From NCBI RefSeq assembly GCF_002440635.1, contig NZ_DJUW01000028.1, positions 62,001 to 126,000 of the forward strand: a stretch of 64,000 bases of DNA, in the 5' to 3' direction. This DNA is from Novosphingobium sp. UBA6272. Lineage in GTDB: Bacteria; Pseudomonadota; Alphaproteobacteria; Sphingomonadales; Sphingomonadaceae. This document shows, in pieces, positions 1 to 8,731 of the stretch. The notes beneath the pieces were generated by a model. It did no database searches and was not told where the DNA came from. It saw only the letters and a list, made by a program, of their open reading frames with translations. Made by a program: the position numbers and the translations under genes. Positions within the stretch are counted from its first letter, which is position 1, and each line of letters begins with the position of its first letter.

Positions 1-1089
1 AGCTTCCAGGGCGGCGACGGATACCTGTTTTTCGGCACACCCGAACTCGCGCTGGCCACCCTCACCCGCTTCGCCGAAATGCCACCGGGCCATACCGATG
101 CCGAAGCGCCGACCGACCCCTTCTATCGCCGCACCGACCTAAGCCTCGATTTCTACCGCGCGATCCGGCGCTTTCAGGCCGCGCAGCTGACCAGCCGGAC
201 CTATCCGCGCGCGGTCACCGCCTTCGGGCTCGGCCTGCTCAATGACACCGGCAGCCGCAAGAGCCGGCGTCAGTCCGACCTCGCCGCTGATCGCGAGATG
301 AGCCTGCGCCAGATCCGCGCGATCCCGCACAATGCGGTGCTTCAGCAGCTGGGCTATCCGGTCAACGTGATCGCCGGGTTCGGCACCGCAGCCGAGGGCA
401 ATTACGAGGCGCTGGCGGAACTACTGCGCGACAGTGATCGCGGCCGGCAATTGGTCCGCTTGGTGCGCAGCGCCAATGCACTGGCCAGCATCAAGACCGT
501 CGCCGCCTTTGGCGAGCTGTTCAACTCGGCCTATTGGGCCAGCCGGCCCTATCGCGGCGGCGAAGGCCGGATCGCCGATGCCTGTCTGGCCTTGGCCGAA
601 TACCTGACCACCGATGACCGCACCGGGGTGTTCCGCCGGATGGCCAGCCGCCTGCGCGTCGATGCGCTCAAACTGCACCGCCTGCTCGCGCTGATCCCCG
701 ACGAGGCTCCGGCGCAGGACCGTGAGCATACCCGCCGGCTGCTCGGCGTGCTCCAGGCACTGCGGCTGGCGCTGATGCAGCACATGTTCCTGCGCGCGGT
801 CTCGGTCCCGGCCTTCAGCCGCGCCAACGACATTTCGCGCGAGGACGTGCTGGAGATGGTCTTCACCCTGCGGGTCGACGAGGCTCTGGCCCAGCTGCGC
901 CGCGCCTTTCCGGCCAGCGAGCCGCACCTGGGCGATTACAGCGTGGCCGAGCCAAGCGACTATCCGGACGAGGCGGCGGTCGGCTATTCAGCCATCCACC
1001 GAGACTTTATCGATCCGATTGCCCAGGCCCAGGCGCTGTCCCTCAGGATCACCACCGCGATCGCCAACCTGTTCGGCGCGCACGGCTAA
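1..1089 (+). CDS. Divergent phosphoenolpyruvate carboxylase, C-terminal part (5' end outside window)
   Basis: The frame is open from base 1, so only the last 362 residues are seen. The order of blocks matches the C-terminal half of PEP carboxylase (PEP plus bicarbonate to oxaloacetate, anaplerotic): FFGTPELALATL matches the family's 'yGlPEvAl..L' block, TGSRKSRRQ matches GSRPAKR, and LRQIRAIPHNAV matches the SLRAIPWIFAW block. The C-terminus is AIANLFGAHG where ordinary enzymes end in a conserved GIAAGMRNTG-like tail, and Trp of the RAIPW block is His. The fold assignment is fairly secure, but whether it still carboxylates PEP cannot be judged because the catalytic TAHPTE and KD regions lie upstream of the window. 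Confidence 0.72.
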   Translation, partial: SFQGGDGYLFFGTPELALATLTRFAEMPPGHTDAEAPTDPFYRRTDLSLDFYRAIRRFQAAQLTSRTYPRAVTAFGLGLLNDTGSRKSRRQSDLAADREMSLRQIRAIPHNAVLQQLGYPVNVIAGFGTAAEGNYEALAELLRDSDRGRQLVRLVRSANALASIKTVAAFGELFNSAYWASRPYRGGEGRIADACLALAEYLTTDDRTGVFRRMASRLRVDALKLHRLLALIPDEAPAQDREHTRRLLGVLQALRLALMQHMFLRAVSVPAFSRANDISREDVLEMVFTLRVDEALAQLRRAFPASEPHLGDYSVAEPSDYPDEAAVGYSAIHRDFIDPIAQAQALSLRITTAIANLFGAHG

Positions 1090-1111
1090 GTTCTGTTTCC
1101 ACTGATAGAAT

Positions 1112-1203
1112 CTTCCCTCCCCGACGGGGAGGGGTTGGGGGTGGGGGCTCCCGACCTCGAGGATGAAGTACCCCCATCCCAACCCTTCCCCAGGGGGAAG
1201 GGC
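1112..1203. repeat. GC-rich palindromic intergenic repeat
   Basis: Between two convergent genes lies an imperfect inverted repeat built from C-runs and G-runs. The left arm at about 1112-1148 contains CCCTCCCCGACGGGGAGGGG followed by TTGGGGGTGGGGG. The right arm at about 1171-1203 contains CCCCCATCCCAACCCTTCCC and then a G-rich end. This is the style of dispersed intergenic repeats common in sphingomonads, and it probably folds in the transcripts of both flanking genes. No T-run follows either arm. Confidence 0.6.
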
Positions 1204-1232
1204 TTTGTGTTGCTGGGCGCACCGACAGAATT

Positions 1233-2462
1233 CTAACGCCGCCGCCACTCCGCGATGCGAGGGCCCTGGTCAAGCAGGCTGACCAGCATGTCAGCGATCC
1301 GCAGGCCCGCATGGGCCTTCCATGCGCGCCAGGAGGAATGTTCTTGCGGCTGGGGTACTTCGGCACCCTGGCGGAGAGCCTCAAGCACGCGGGTGGTGAA
1401 TTCGCCGATCAGCGCAGGATCGCGGATTGTCGCAAGATATTCTGCATTGGCACGGTGGCTGACGAAATCGAAGTTGGATGATCCCACGACCAGCGTTCTG
1501 CCATCGACCAGCAGCGCCTTGGCGTGGGTCATCATCGGGGTCAGCCGCAGGTCGAGCCCAGATCTGCGGGCCACGCCGAGCAGATAATCGCGGATCACCG
1601 GCTTGTTGTTGGGCCGCGGGGTGTAGAGCCGCACCGGTACCCCGCGCGCCGCCACCGCCGCCAAGGCATCGACGAAGGGAAAGGTCGGATAGGCGCTGAC
1701 AACTTCGATCTCGCTTTGCGCGTTGCCGATCAGCTCCAGCAACGGTTCGAACCCGGCTGCGTTGGCGGTTCCATCCAGGCTGAGCAGGTCGATATCGCTG
1801 ACCGATGCCGCGTTGCTGCCGACTTCGCCGGCCCAATCGCGCTCAAACTCTCTGGCCAGCCAGTCCGCCACTTCGGAATGCTCGATCCGGACCATCATGT
1901 CGTGCCATGCAAAGTTGTGGTCGGAAAAGTTGATCCCGCCGATCCACGCCGCATCGTCGATCACCAGCAGCTTCTTGTGGTTGCGGGTGGCGTAGCGCAG
2001 CGGATTGGCGCCGACCGGGTTGGTCAGCCGCAGGCCAATGCCGCTTCTTTCCAGACTGTCGAACATCGCCCAGGTCGCTTCCGCCTCGGCAGAAAGCGCG
2101 AGGTCGCGCGAGAATGAGAGGAAGCGGTCATTGATGACGTGGCGGGTATAATCGTCGACCAGCACCCGGCGATCCTGCGCCGGACTGGCCGTGATCGCCG
2201 CCGCGACCGCCTGCCCCGCCGCATCGCCTTCGAAGGTCATCGCCTGGATCAGCACGCGGCGGCTGGCCCGGGCCAGATCGGCCTGAGCGCGCGCCAGGAA
2301 TTCAACCGATCCGACCGCCAGCTCGATGTGTGATGGGTTGCCCCGTGCCATGGCCCGCGCTTGCCAGTCTGCCGCAAGCGAAGCAAGCGACGCTGCGTTA
2401 ACCTTTGAAAGATAGGCAGTCCCGGCCCGGAACGCGGCTAATCGCTTGCTGGTCTTGACCAT
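1233..2462 (-). CDS. Phospholipase D-like / cardiolipin synthase-like protein
   Basis: This 409-residue protein has the two HxKxxxxD motifs that define the phospholipase D superfamily: HKKLLVID at residues 162-169, followed by GGINFSDHN, and HAKALLVD at 313-320, followed by GSSNFDF. Each half supplies one His-Lys-Asp set to a single phosphatidyl-transfer or hydrolysis site, as in cardiolipin synthases. There is no N-terminal membrane anchor, unlike classical ClsA, so it resembles the ClsB/C-type soluble members. The Asn or Ser after each HKD is kept. It stands alone on the minus strand, back to back with the L,D-transpeptidase gene 47 bases away. The substrate is not shown by the sequence. 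Confidence 0.85.
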   Translation of the reverse strand: MVKTSKRLAAFRAGTAYLSKVNAASLASLAADWQARAMARGNPSHIELAVGSVEFLARAQADLARASRRVLIQAMTFEGDAAGQAVAAAITASPAQDRRVLVDDYTRHVINDRFLSFSRDLALSAEAEATWAMFDSLERSGIGLRLTNPVGANPLRYATRNHKKLLVIDDAAWIGGINFSDHNFAWHDMMVRIEHSEVADWLAREFERDWAGEVGSNAASVSDIDLLSLDGTANAAGFEPLLELIGNAQSEIEVVSAYPTFPFVDALAAVAARGVPVRLYTPRPNNKPVIRDYLLGVARRSGLDLRLTPMMTHAKALLVDGRTLVVGSSNFDFVSHRANAEYLATIRDPALIGEFTTRVLEALRQGAEVPQPQEHSSWRAWKAHAGLRIADMLVSLLDQGPRIAEWRRR

Positions 2463-2509
2463 CTTGCGGCATTATCGGGCAGGATCGACGCAATCTCTTC
2501 GGGACGCAG

Positions 2510-3151
2510 GTGATGAAGTTCAATTCCAGCTATGCCTTGCTTGGCCTGTTCGGGGCTGCCGTAATCGGCGGCGCGGCGCTGCTGCTGAGCCAGCCGAACG
2601 AACGCGCGACCACGCTTTCGCCGCAGGCCGATCCGGCGCTGGTGCCGCAGCCGACCGCCGCGCCCGCCCCGGCCGCTCCGCCCAAGGACGAACGTTTTGT
2701 GATCAAGCGGATCCTGCCGATCACCGGCCCGATCAAGTACGGCGAATGGCATTGGGACGACAAGGGCGTCGCCGACGGCCCGATCGTCGTCACCGTCGAT
2801 CTCGACGCGCGCGTGCTATCGGTGTTCAAGGGTGGTTACGAGATCGGCGCGACGGCCGTTCTGCTCGGCACCAGCGAAAAGCCGACCCCGCTCGGCGAAT
2901 TTCCGATCAAGTGGAAGAAGGCCGATCACTATTCGAGCACCTATGACGGTGCACCAATGCCCTTCACCCAAAACCTCACCCCCGACGGCGTCGCAATCCA
3001 TGGAACCAAGGTGGAAAAGGGCTATGCCAGCCACGGCTGCATCGGGGTGCCTGATGGCTTTGACAAGAAGCTGTTCGGAGTGACCAAGGTGGGTGACAAG
3101 GTAATCATCACCAAGGGCAAGACCGCGAAGGCGGGGGATAGCTTGATTTGA
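2510..3151 (+). CDS. L,D-transpeptidase (YkuD domain), membrane-anchored
   Basis: The 213-residue protein has a hydrophobic N-terminal segment (about residues 9-27), a Pro/Ala-rich linker (about 41-59), and a YkuD catalytic domain with His164 and the SHGCIGVP motif at 174-181, where Cys177 is the nucleophile. Such enzymes make 3-3 peptide cross-links in peptidoglycan or attach proteins to it, in the periplasm. The first codon is GTG at 2510 directly followed by ATG at 2513; either can be the start, and a GACGCAGG stretch precedes both. A hairpin with a T-run lies downstream at 3267-3300. Confidence 0.87.
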   Translation: MMKFNSSYALLGLFGAAVIGGAALLLSQPNERATTLSPQADPALVPQPTAAPAPAAPPKDERFVIKRILPITGPIKYGEWHWDDKGVADGPIVVTVDLDARVLSVFKGGYEIGATAVLLGTSEKPTPLGEFPIKWKKADHYSSTYDGAPMPFTQNLTPDGVAIHGTKVEKGYASHGCIGVPDGFDKKLFGVTKVGDKVIITKGKTAKAGDSLI

Positions 3152-3157
3152 AGACGG

Positions 3158-3266
3158 TCCTCCCTGTGAGCAAAGCTCATGGGGAGGGGGACCGCCGCGA
3201 AGCGGTGGTGGAGGGGCTTTCCGCCCTTGCGCAATTGCCCCTCCGTCAGCCCCTGCGGGGCTGCCA
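3158..3266. repeat. GC-rich intergenic repeat (left and middle parts)
   Basis: The spacer between the L,D-transpeptidase and the convergent dehydrogenase is a mosaic of short inverted repeats: CCTCCCTGTGAGC...GCTCATGGGGAGG, ACCGCCGCGAAGCGGTGG, and CCCCTGCGGGG. It reads as one dispersed palindromic element of the kind found between sphingomonad genes, and it ends in the terminator-like hairpin annotated next. No coding potential is visible. Confidence 0.5.
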
Positions 3267-3300
3267 CCTCCCCATCGGCTGCGCCGACAGGGAGGTTTTT
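3267..3300 (+). terminator. Rho-independent terminator-like hairpin
   Basis: CCTCCC at 3267-3272 pairs with GGGAGG at 3290-3295; an inner CGGC-TGC-GCCG helix extends the structure, and five Ts follow at 3296-3300. It is placed to end transcripts of the L,D-transpeptidase gene and forms the right end of the repeat element. Confidence 0.6.
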
Positions 3301-4092
3301 CTACGCCAACCCTTTTTCCGTGCTCCGCTGGGTCGCATCGCCCAGGCTGCTGCCGCCGTCGATGTCGAGGATCGCCCCGGTGATGTATTTCGCGGCGGCG
3401 CTGGACAGGAACACCGCGCCCTCGGCGATTTCCTCGATATAACCCCAGCGCTTCATCGCGATCCGGTCGAAATGCTTCTGCTTGGTCGAGGCATCGGGGG
3501 CGAGGCGGGCCATACCTTCGGTCCCTTCGATCGGGCCCGGCGAGATGCCGTTGACCCGCACATTCGGACCCCATTCGAGCGCGAGCACCCGGACCAGTTG
3601 GTTGATGCCGGCCTTGGCCGCGCAGGCGTGCGCCTGAAGCTGCATCGGCTGCTCGGCCTGCCCCGCCGTGATCGCAATCAGGGAGGCATTGGGAGCGAGC
3701 AGATCGTGGCAGCCGCGGAACACGTTGAAAGTGCCGAGCAGGTCGATGTCGACTACGGTCTTGAAGGCATTGGCGCTCATCCCCAGCGCCGGCGCGAGGA
3801 AATTTCCCGCCGCGCCTGAAACCACGATGTCGAGCGGGCCGAACTGGTCGCGAACCTGCGTCATCGCGGCGACAATCGCGCCATAATCGCGCACGTCCGC
3901 CGTCAGCCCGATCGCGTCGTGGCCGATTTCGGCAGCGGCGTTCGCCGCCTTCTCCGGATTGCGGCCCAGCACCGCGACCTTGGCGCCCAATTCGGCATAG
4001 CGCTTGGCGATGCCCAGATTGATGCCCGAAGTGCCGCCCGCGATAAAGGCGACCTTGCCGGCCAGCAGGCCGTCCTTGAAGGGTGATGTCAT
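3301..4092 (-). CDS. SDR oxidoreductase of the 2,4-dienoyl-CoA reductase type
   Basis: A 263-residue Rossmann protein with the nucleotide-binding loop AGGTSGINLGIA at residues 18-29. The usual SDR Tyr-x-x-x-Lys is absent: the site reads HACAAKAG, with Lys160 kept and Ala or His where Tyr is expected. This, together with ALEWGPNVRVN and ISPGPIEGTEGMARL, matches the peroxisomal-type 2,4-dienoyl-CoA reductases (DECR2/SPS19), which work without the Tyr. The likely role is reduction of 2,4-dienoyl-CoA during degradation of unsaturated fatty acids. It is followed 12 bases upstream on the same strand by another SDR gene, probably co-transcribed. Confidence 0.75.
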   Translation of the reverse strand: MTSPFKDGLLAGKVAFIAGGTSGINLGIAKRYAELGAKVAVLGRNPEKAANAAAEIGHDAIGLTADVRDYGAIVAAMTQVRDQFGPLDIVVSGAAGNFLAPALGMSANAFKTVVDIDLLGTFNVFRGCHDLLAPNASLIAITAGQAEQPMQLQAHACAAKAGINQLVRVLALEWGPNVRVNGISPGPIEGTEGMARLAPDASTKQKHFDRIAMKRWGYIEEIAEGAVFLSSAAAKYITGAILDIDGGSSLGDATQRSTEKGLA

Positions 4093-4104
4093 GTCAATCG
4101 CTCC

Positions 4105-4887
4105 TCAGCGCGGGGCCATGCGGATCGCGCCGTCGAGGCGGATGCATTGGCCGTTGAAATAGGAATTGCGGACCAGTTCCATGGCCAGGCTGCCGAACTC
4201 TTCGGGCTTGCCCAGCCGCTTGGGGAACGGGACCGAAGCGGCCAGGCTGTCGAGCACGTTCTGCTTGGCTCCCAACATCAGCGGGGTGGCGAAAATGCCT
4301 GGCATGATCGAATTGACCCGGATGCCCAGGTCCGACAGGTCACGGGCCATCGGCAGGACCAGCCCGTTCACGCCGGCCTTGGCTGAGCCATAGATGATCT
4401 GCCCGATCTGCCCGTCTTGCGCGGCAACCGACGCGGTGAGCGTGATGCAGCCGCGCTCTCCATCCTCCAGCGGATCGAGGCTGGCCATGCCCTCGGCCGA
4501 GATCGAAGCGATCCGGTAAGAGGCGACCAGTATGCCCTGCACCCCGTATTCGTAATCCTCGGTAGGCGTGCGGCGCAACTTGCCCAATTCCTTGTCATAG
4601 GCCAGCGTCTTGCCGCGCTTGCTGGTCATCGCGCAGTGGACGGTGATCCGTTCTTGGCCATGCGCGGCGCGCGCCTTGGCGAAGCCATCGAGCACCGACT
4701 GTTCCGAGGTAATGTCGACCCGGCAGAACAGGCCGCCGATCGCCTGGGCGACTTCTTCGCCTTTTTCCTCATTGACGTCGAAGATGGCGATTTTGACCCC
4801 GGCCGCGGCCAAAGCCTCTGCCGTGGCCCGGCCCAAACCCAATGCACCGCCGGTCACCACCGCCGCAGTCGTTGAATCAATCCGCAT
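4105..4887 (-). CDS. SDR oxidoreductase, type-2 3-hydroxyacyl-CoA dehydrogenase-like
   Basis: The 260-residue protein has a classical SDR layout: VTGGALGLGRATAEALA at about residues 11-27 for NAD(P), catalytic Ser153 and the YGSAK motif with Tyr166 and Lys170, then IRVNSIMPGIFATPLM. The long insertion between strands and the 'SVAAxDGQIGQxxYxASK' style resemble HSD17B10-like 3-hydroxyacyl-CoA dehydrogenases. It is likely the first gene of a two-gene minus-strand operon with the dienoyl-CoA reductase-type SDR, which suggests a role in beta-oxidation. The exact substrate is not proven. Confidence 0.75.
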   Translation of the reverse strand: MRIDSTTAAVVTGGALGLGRATAEALAAAGVKIAIFDVNEEKGEEVAQAIGGLFCRVDITSEQSVLDGFAKARAAHGQERITVHCAMTSKRGKTLAYDKELGKLRRTPTEDYEYGVQGILVASYRIASISAEGMASLDPLEDGERGCITLTASVAAQDGQIGQIIYGSAKAGVNGLVLPMARDLSDLGIRVNSIMPGIFATPLMLGAKQNVLDSLAASVPFPKRLGKPEEFGSLAMELVRNSYFNGQCIRLDGAIRMAPR

Positions 4888-4969
4888 TTGACTCTCCTGT
4901 TAATCGAGCGATTAATGACGCGAGCGGCGATGCTGGGCAAGCACCAATCGCCGAACGGGAGAGCAAGCG

Positions 4970-6013
4970 ATGACCGCAACCAAGGCCTATGGCGCAACAG
5001 CCCCGGATTCGGGGGTCAACCCGCTGACGATCGATCGCCGGACCTTGCGCGACGAGGACGTGGCCATCGACATCGCCTTTTGCGGAGTCTGCCATTCGGA
5101 CCTGCATGCCGCGCGCAACGACTGGAGGCGGACCAATTATCCGTTCGTGCCCGGGCACGAGATCGTCGGCACAGTCAGTGCGGTTGGCGCCGGGGTAACC
5201 CAGTTCAAGGTGGGTGACCGGGTCGCTGTCGGCACCACGGTCGATTCCTGCCGCAAGTGCGATGCCTGCCACGACGGCGAAGAAAATTACTGCCGCGAAG
5301 GCGCAACCGGCACTTACAACGGCAAGGACCGGATCGATGGCAGCCCGACCTACGGCGGCTATTCCAAGGCCATCGTGGTGGCCGAACCTTATGTGCTGCG
5401 CGTGCCCGATGGCCTCGACATGGCCGCCGCTGCCCCGCTGCTTTGCGCCGGGATCACCACTTACAGCCCCTTGCGCAACTGGAACGTTGGGCCGGGGACC
5501 AAGGTTGGTGTCATCGGCCTGGGCGGCCTGGGCCACATGGGGGTCAAGTTCGCCAAGGCGCTCGGCGCCGAAGTGACCATGATCACCACCTCGCCCGAAA
5601 AGGGTGTGGACGCGCGCAAGCTGGGTGCTGATCACGTGCTGGTCTCGACCGACAAGGCCGCGATGCGTGCCGCAGGGCGCAGCTTCGACTTCCTGCTCGA
5701 TACGGTGCCGGTCAAGCACGATGTCACGCCCTACCTGTTCCTGCTCGATCGCAAGGGCACGCTGTGCATCGTCGGGATGATCGAGATGATGGAGCCGTTC
5801 CATTCCGGCTTGCTGCTGCAGGGCCAGAAGGCGGTATCGGGATCGGGTGTTGGCGGAATCGCGCAGACCCAGGAAATGCTCGACCTTTGCGCAGCCAAGG
5901 GCATCGCGGCAGAGACCGAAGTGATCAGGATGGATCAGATAAATCACGCCTTCGAACGCATGGAGAAAGCCGACGTTCGCTATCGCTTCGTGATCGACAT
6001 GGAGACGCTATGA
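4970..6013 (+). CDS. Zinc-dependent NADP alcohol dehydrogenase (YahK/CAD-like)
   Basis: This 347-residue medium-chain dehydrogenase has catalytic zinc ligands in GVCHSD (Cys41) and PGHE (His63), four structural zinc cysteines at 94, 97, 100 and 108, and the Rossmann motif GLGGLGHMGVKFAKALGA. The closest relatives by these motifs are the cinnamyl-alcohol-dehydrogenase-like broad aldehyde reductases such as YahK. A GGGAGAG ribosome binding site precedes the ATG. Its stop overlaps the start of the next gene (ATGA at 6010-6013), so the two are translationally coupled. Confidence 0.85.
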   Translation: MTATKAYGATAPDSGVNPLTIDRRTLRDEDVAIDIAFCGVCHSDLHAARNDWRRTNYPFVPGHEIVGTVSAVGAGVTQFKVGDRVAVGTTVDSCRKCDACHDGEENYCREGATGTYNGKDRIDGSPTYGGYSKAIVVAEPYVLRVPDGLDMAAAAPLLCAGITTYSPLRNWNVGPGTKVGVIGLGGLGHMGVKFAKALGAEVTMITTSPEKGVDARKLGADHVLVSTDKAAMRAAGRSFDFLLDTVPVKHDVTPYLFLLDRKGTLCIVGMIEMMEPFHSGLLLQGQKAVSGSGVGGIAQTQEMLDLCAAKGIAAETEVIRMDQINHAFERMEKADVRYRFVIDMETL

Positions 6014-6660
6014 CGCACACCGTCGACCTCTACTGGAGCTTCCGCAGCCCCTATTCGTACATCGTCGTGCCCAAGCTGCTGGAGCTGGAGCGCGATTGGG
6101 ACGCGAAGGTGAACGTCAAGCCGGTGCTGCCGATCGCGGTGCGCCAGCCGGAATTCTTCACCAATTCCGACCCGCTGTGGTTCACCTATCTGATGCGCGA
6201 TTGCATTCGCAGCGCCGAATTCGCCGGAATGCCGATGCGCTGGCCGCGGCCCGATCCGGTGGTGATGGACTTTGCCACCCGGACCTATCCCAAGGAGCAG
6301 CCCTACATTCATCGCCTGACCCGGCTGGGAACGCTTGCGGCGGAGCGCGGCAAGGGTCTGGCCGTGCTGCGCGCGATCAGCCACCTGATCTGGTCGGGAG
6401 AGACGCAGGACTGGCATGAAGGCGATCATCTCGCCAAGGCGCTGGCAGCAATTGGGCTCGACCTGGCCGAGATGGATGCGGTGCAAGAGGCAGAGGCCGA
6501 ACGGCTCGACGCCGCGATCAAGCAGAACGAGGCCGACCAGCGCCTCGGCGGGCATTACGGCGTGCCGCTGATGGTCTATGACGGCGAGCCGTTCTTCGGG
6601 CAGGACCGTTATGATCAGCTGGTTTGGCGGATGCAGCAGAAGGGCATGGCGGGCCGCTAG
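6010..6660 (+). CDS. 2-hydroxychromene-2-carboxylate isomerase / DsbA-family protein
   Basis: A 216-residue thioredoxin-fold protein of the kappa GST/HCCA isomerase family. The N-terminus YWSFRSPYSYI places Ser13 at the glutathione-activating position of the family, and the C-terminal GVPLMVYDGEPFFGQDRYDQL is the usual cis-Pro and C-terminal block. Characterised relatives isomerise 2-hydroxychromene-2-carboxylate in naphthalene breakdown; no other naphthalene genes are seen here, so a general glutathione-dependent isomerase or reductase role is as likely. The start is fixed by the ATGA overlap with the alcohol dehydrogenase. Confidence 0.75.
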   Translation: MTHTVDLYWSFRSPYSYIVVPKLLELERDWDAKVNVKPVLPIAVRQPEFFTNSDPLWFTYLMRDCIRSAEFAGMPMRWPRPDPVVMDFATRTYPKEQPYIHRLTRLGTLAAERGKGLAVLRAISHLIWSGETQDWHEGDHLAKALAAIGLDLAEMDAVQEAEAERLDAAIKQNEADQRLGGHYGVPLMVYDGEPFFGQDRYDQLVWRMQQKGMAGR

Positions 6661-7619
6661 CTGCGTCGGCGCGGGGCTCTAGTGAAGGTCCAGCCTTCGG
6701 GCATAGTCCGTGCGACGAGATTGCCGATCGAGGCGGGCTGGCGGGCGATCAGACTGTCGAATAGGCGCGCTACCGCCGATCCGCGCGGAGCTTCGCCGTC
6801 CAGCTCGGTTACGATCCGCGTGATCACCCGCAAGGCCACGGCGCGGGGGGCCTGGGGGCGATAGGTCAGCCCCATCGGACCCTTGCTGACCGCTTCGCCC
6901 CACTCGCGCGCGGCTGACCAATCCAGCGCTGCGTCGGCATCCGCGAGGTTGGCGGCGCTGAGCGCAAGCGCGGGGACATCGAGCCAGTCGGCCCCGGCAA
7001 TTGCCTTGCGGACCCGCGCGCGGTCGAAACGGTCATCGCGGTTGGACGGATCGTCGACTGCGTGCAGTCCGGCCACGGCCACAACCTCTGCCAGCTCGCT
7101 CCGCCGCCAGCCCAGCAGGGGGCGTACCAGCGGCAGCCGGGTGCCCGGGACAGTGCCGCGCGCGCGGACACCGGCCAGCCCCGCAACCCCGCTGCCACGG
7201 TTAAGCCGGAGCAGCAGGGTCTCCGCCTGATCGTCGGCGTGATGCGCGGTGACGAGCGCCGACAGCCCTTCGCGCTCCATCCAGCCAGCCAGCGCGGCAT
7301 AGCGCGCGGCGCGGGCATTGGCCTGCACATTGCCCGGATCCACCTGCACAATCAGTGCAGCATGAGAAACCTCAACTATACTTGAGATCTGCGAAACGAA
7401 GGCGGATTCCGCCGCGCTCTCTGCCCGCAGGCCATGGTCGACAGTGGCGGCGGCAACCCTTCCGGGCAGGGCGGCAGCGGCGAGCAGCAGCAAGGCCAGA
7501 CTGTCCGGCCCGCCCGATACCGCCACCCCAAGCCGCCCCTCGCCTTGCCACAGCGCGGCCAGATCGGCAGCGAAACGCGCCGTCAGATTGGGATCAGGCG
7601 AAAGCGCGGAAGCGGACAA
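6657..7619 (-). CDS. tilS: tRNA(Ile)-lysidine synthetase
   Basis: A 320-residue N-type ATP pyrophosphatase with the PP-loop SGGPDS at residues 35-40 and the HHADDQAETLLLRLNRGSG motif that is diagnostic for TilS. It converts cytidine 34 of tRNA-Ile(CAU) to lysidine so that the tRNA reads AUA. The C-terminal substrate-binding domain is short, as in many alphaproteobacteria. It converges with the HCCA-isomerase gene, overlapping its last four bases, and lies 9 bases downstream of the YbgF-like gene on the same strand. Confidence 0.9.
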   Translation of the reverse strand: MSASALSPDPNLTARFAADLAALWQGEGRLGVAVSGGPDSLALLLLAAAALPGRVAAATVDHGLRAESAAESAFVSQISSIVEVSHAALIVQVDPGNVQANARAARYAALAGWMEREGLSALVTAHHADDQAETLLLRLNRGSGVAGLAGVRARGTVPGTRLPLVRPLLGWRRSELAEVVAVAGLHAVDDPSNRDDRFDRARVRKAIAGADWLDVPALALSAANLADADAALDWSAAREWGEAVSKGPMGLTYRPQAPRAVALRVITRIVTELDGEAPRGSAVARLFDSLIARQPASIGNLVARTMPEGWTFTRAPRRRS

Positions 7620-7628
7620 GGCGCGGCA

Positions 7629-8582
7629 TCAAGCCGGGCACTTCAGCCCGCCCCGGGTCGCATCGTACTGCGCCTTGAGCCGGCCGGCGGCTTCCTTGGG
7701 GAATTCGCGCCCGAACTGCTCAAGCGCCACGCAGGCGCGATTGGTGTCCTTCATCTGGCGCATCGATTCCGCCAGGTAGAGCACCGAATCCGGCGCGCGA
7801 TCGCCCTTGGGGTCGGCCTTGTAGTTCTGCAGGAACCAGCTCGCCGCCTCGCGCGGATTGCCTTCGTCCAGATAGGAACGGCCCAGCAGGTTGCGGGCAT
7901 AGGAGACCCGGGCATGCTTGGGGTACTTGGTCAGGAACAGCTTGAGCTGCTGCTGCGCCTCGGGCTGGAACTTCGCCTCCCACAGCCGGAAGCCATAGGA
8001 ATATTCGTCGTCGCCCGGATCGCTGGTCTCCGGCTTGGCGATCGCGCGCACCGCGGCAAGGCGCTTGGCCGAAGGATCGGCGGGCTTGGCAGTGGGCGTC
8101 GATGTCGCCGGCTTGGGCGTTGCACTCGTGGTCGGGGCGGGGCTCGAGGCACCGCCTGTCATCGCCGAATGGTTGCTGCCAGTGCTTGAACCGCCAGCCT
8201 GCGCCGGAACCGCCGACTTGCCGGCTTCCAAAGCGGCAAGGCGCGCTTCGAGCTTGTCGAGCCGGTTGCGGTCTTCCTCAACCTGCGCGGTCAGACGCGA
8301 GACCTGCCCTTCCAGCCCGTCCATCCGGGTCAGCATGTCGGCGTTGGGATTGCTGGCTGGCGTGCCTGCCGGGGTCGTCCCGGACTGGCTGGGCTGCAGC
8401 TGCGGAAAGAAACGGCCGTCTCCGCCCGGAAAGACCACACGCTGCAAGGCCGAGACTTCGGCTTCAAGCTTACGGATCCGGGTTTCAAGGCCGGTATCGC
8501 CCGCGCTCTGCGCCAGGGCCGGCGCGGCGATCGCCAGCGATAGGGCCAGCAGCAAGGGCTTCTTGTGGATCAGGTGCTTCAT
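7629..8582 (-). CDS. cpoB: YbgF/CpoB-like periplasmic protein with coiled coil and TPR domain
   Basis: The start at 8582 gives MKHLIHKK followed by a signal peptide ending at about APALAQ. Next comes a coiled-coil segment (LETRIRKLEAEVSALQ and LTAQVEEDRNRLDKLEARL), a Pro/Thr/Ala-rich linker and a C-terminal tetratricopeptide domain, 317 residues in all. This is the layout of CpoB (YbgF), which couples the Tol-Pal system to peptidoglycan synthesis at division. A longer in-frame start further upstream would place non-signal residues first and is rejected. It sits between the RodZ-like gene and tilS, an order often seen in sphingomonads. Confidence 0.75.
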   Translation of the reverse strand: MKHLIHKKPLLLALSLAIAAPALAQSAGDTGLETRIRKLEAEVSALQRVVFPGGDGRFFPQLQPSQSGTTPAGTPASNPNADMLTRMDGLEGQVSRLTAQVEEDRNRLDKLEARLAALEAGKSAVPAQAGGSSTGSNHSAMTGGASSPAPTTSATPKPATSTPTAKPADPSAKRLAAVRAIAKPETSDPGDDEYSYGFRLWEAKFQPEAQQQLKLFLTKYPKHARVSYARNLLGRSYLDEGNPREAASWFLQNYKADPKGDRAPDSVLYLAESMRQMKDTNRACVALEQFGREFPKEAAGRLKAQYDATRGGLKCPA

Positions 8583-8731
8583 CGTGTGCAGTCCATGCAA
8601 AAATCGAATTGACGCGGCCATGCTCCAGCCCCGCCGAACCGGAGATGAACCGGGAGTTTGGCTTAGACAGATGGACCGGGCGCTGTCGAGCAGCCGGGCA
8701 AAGCTATCCGCAGCCCAGTTGCTGGATTTCC

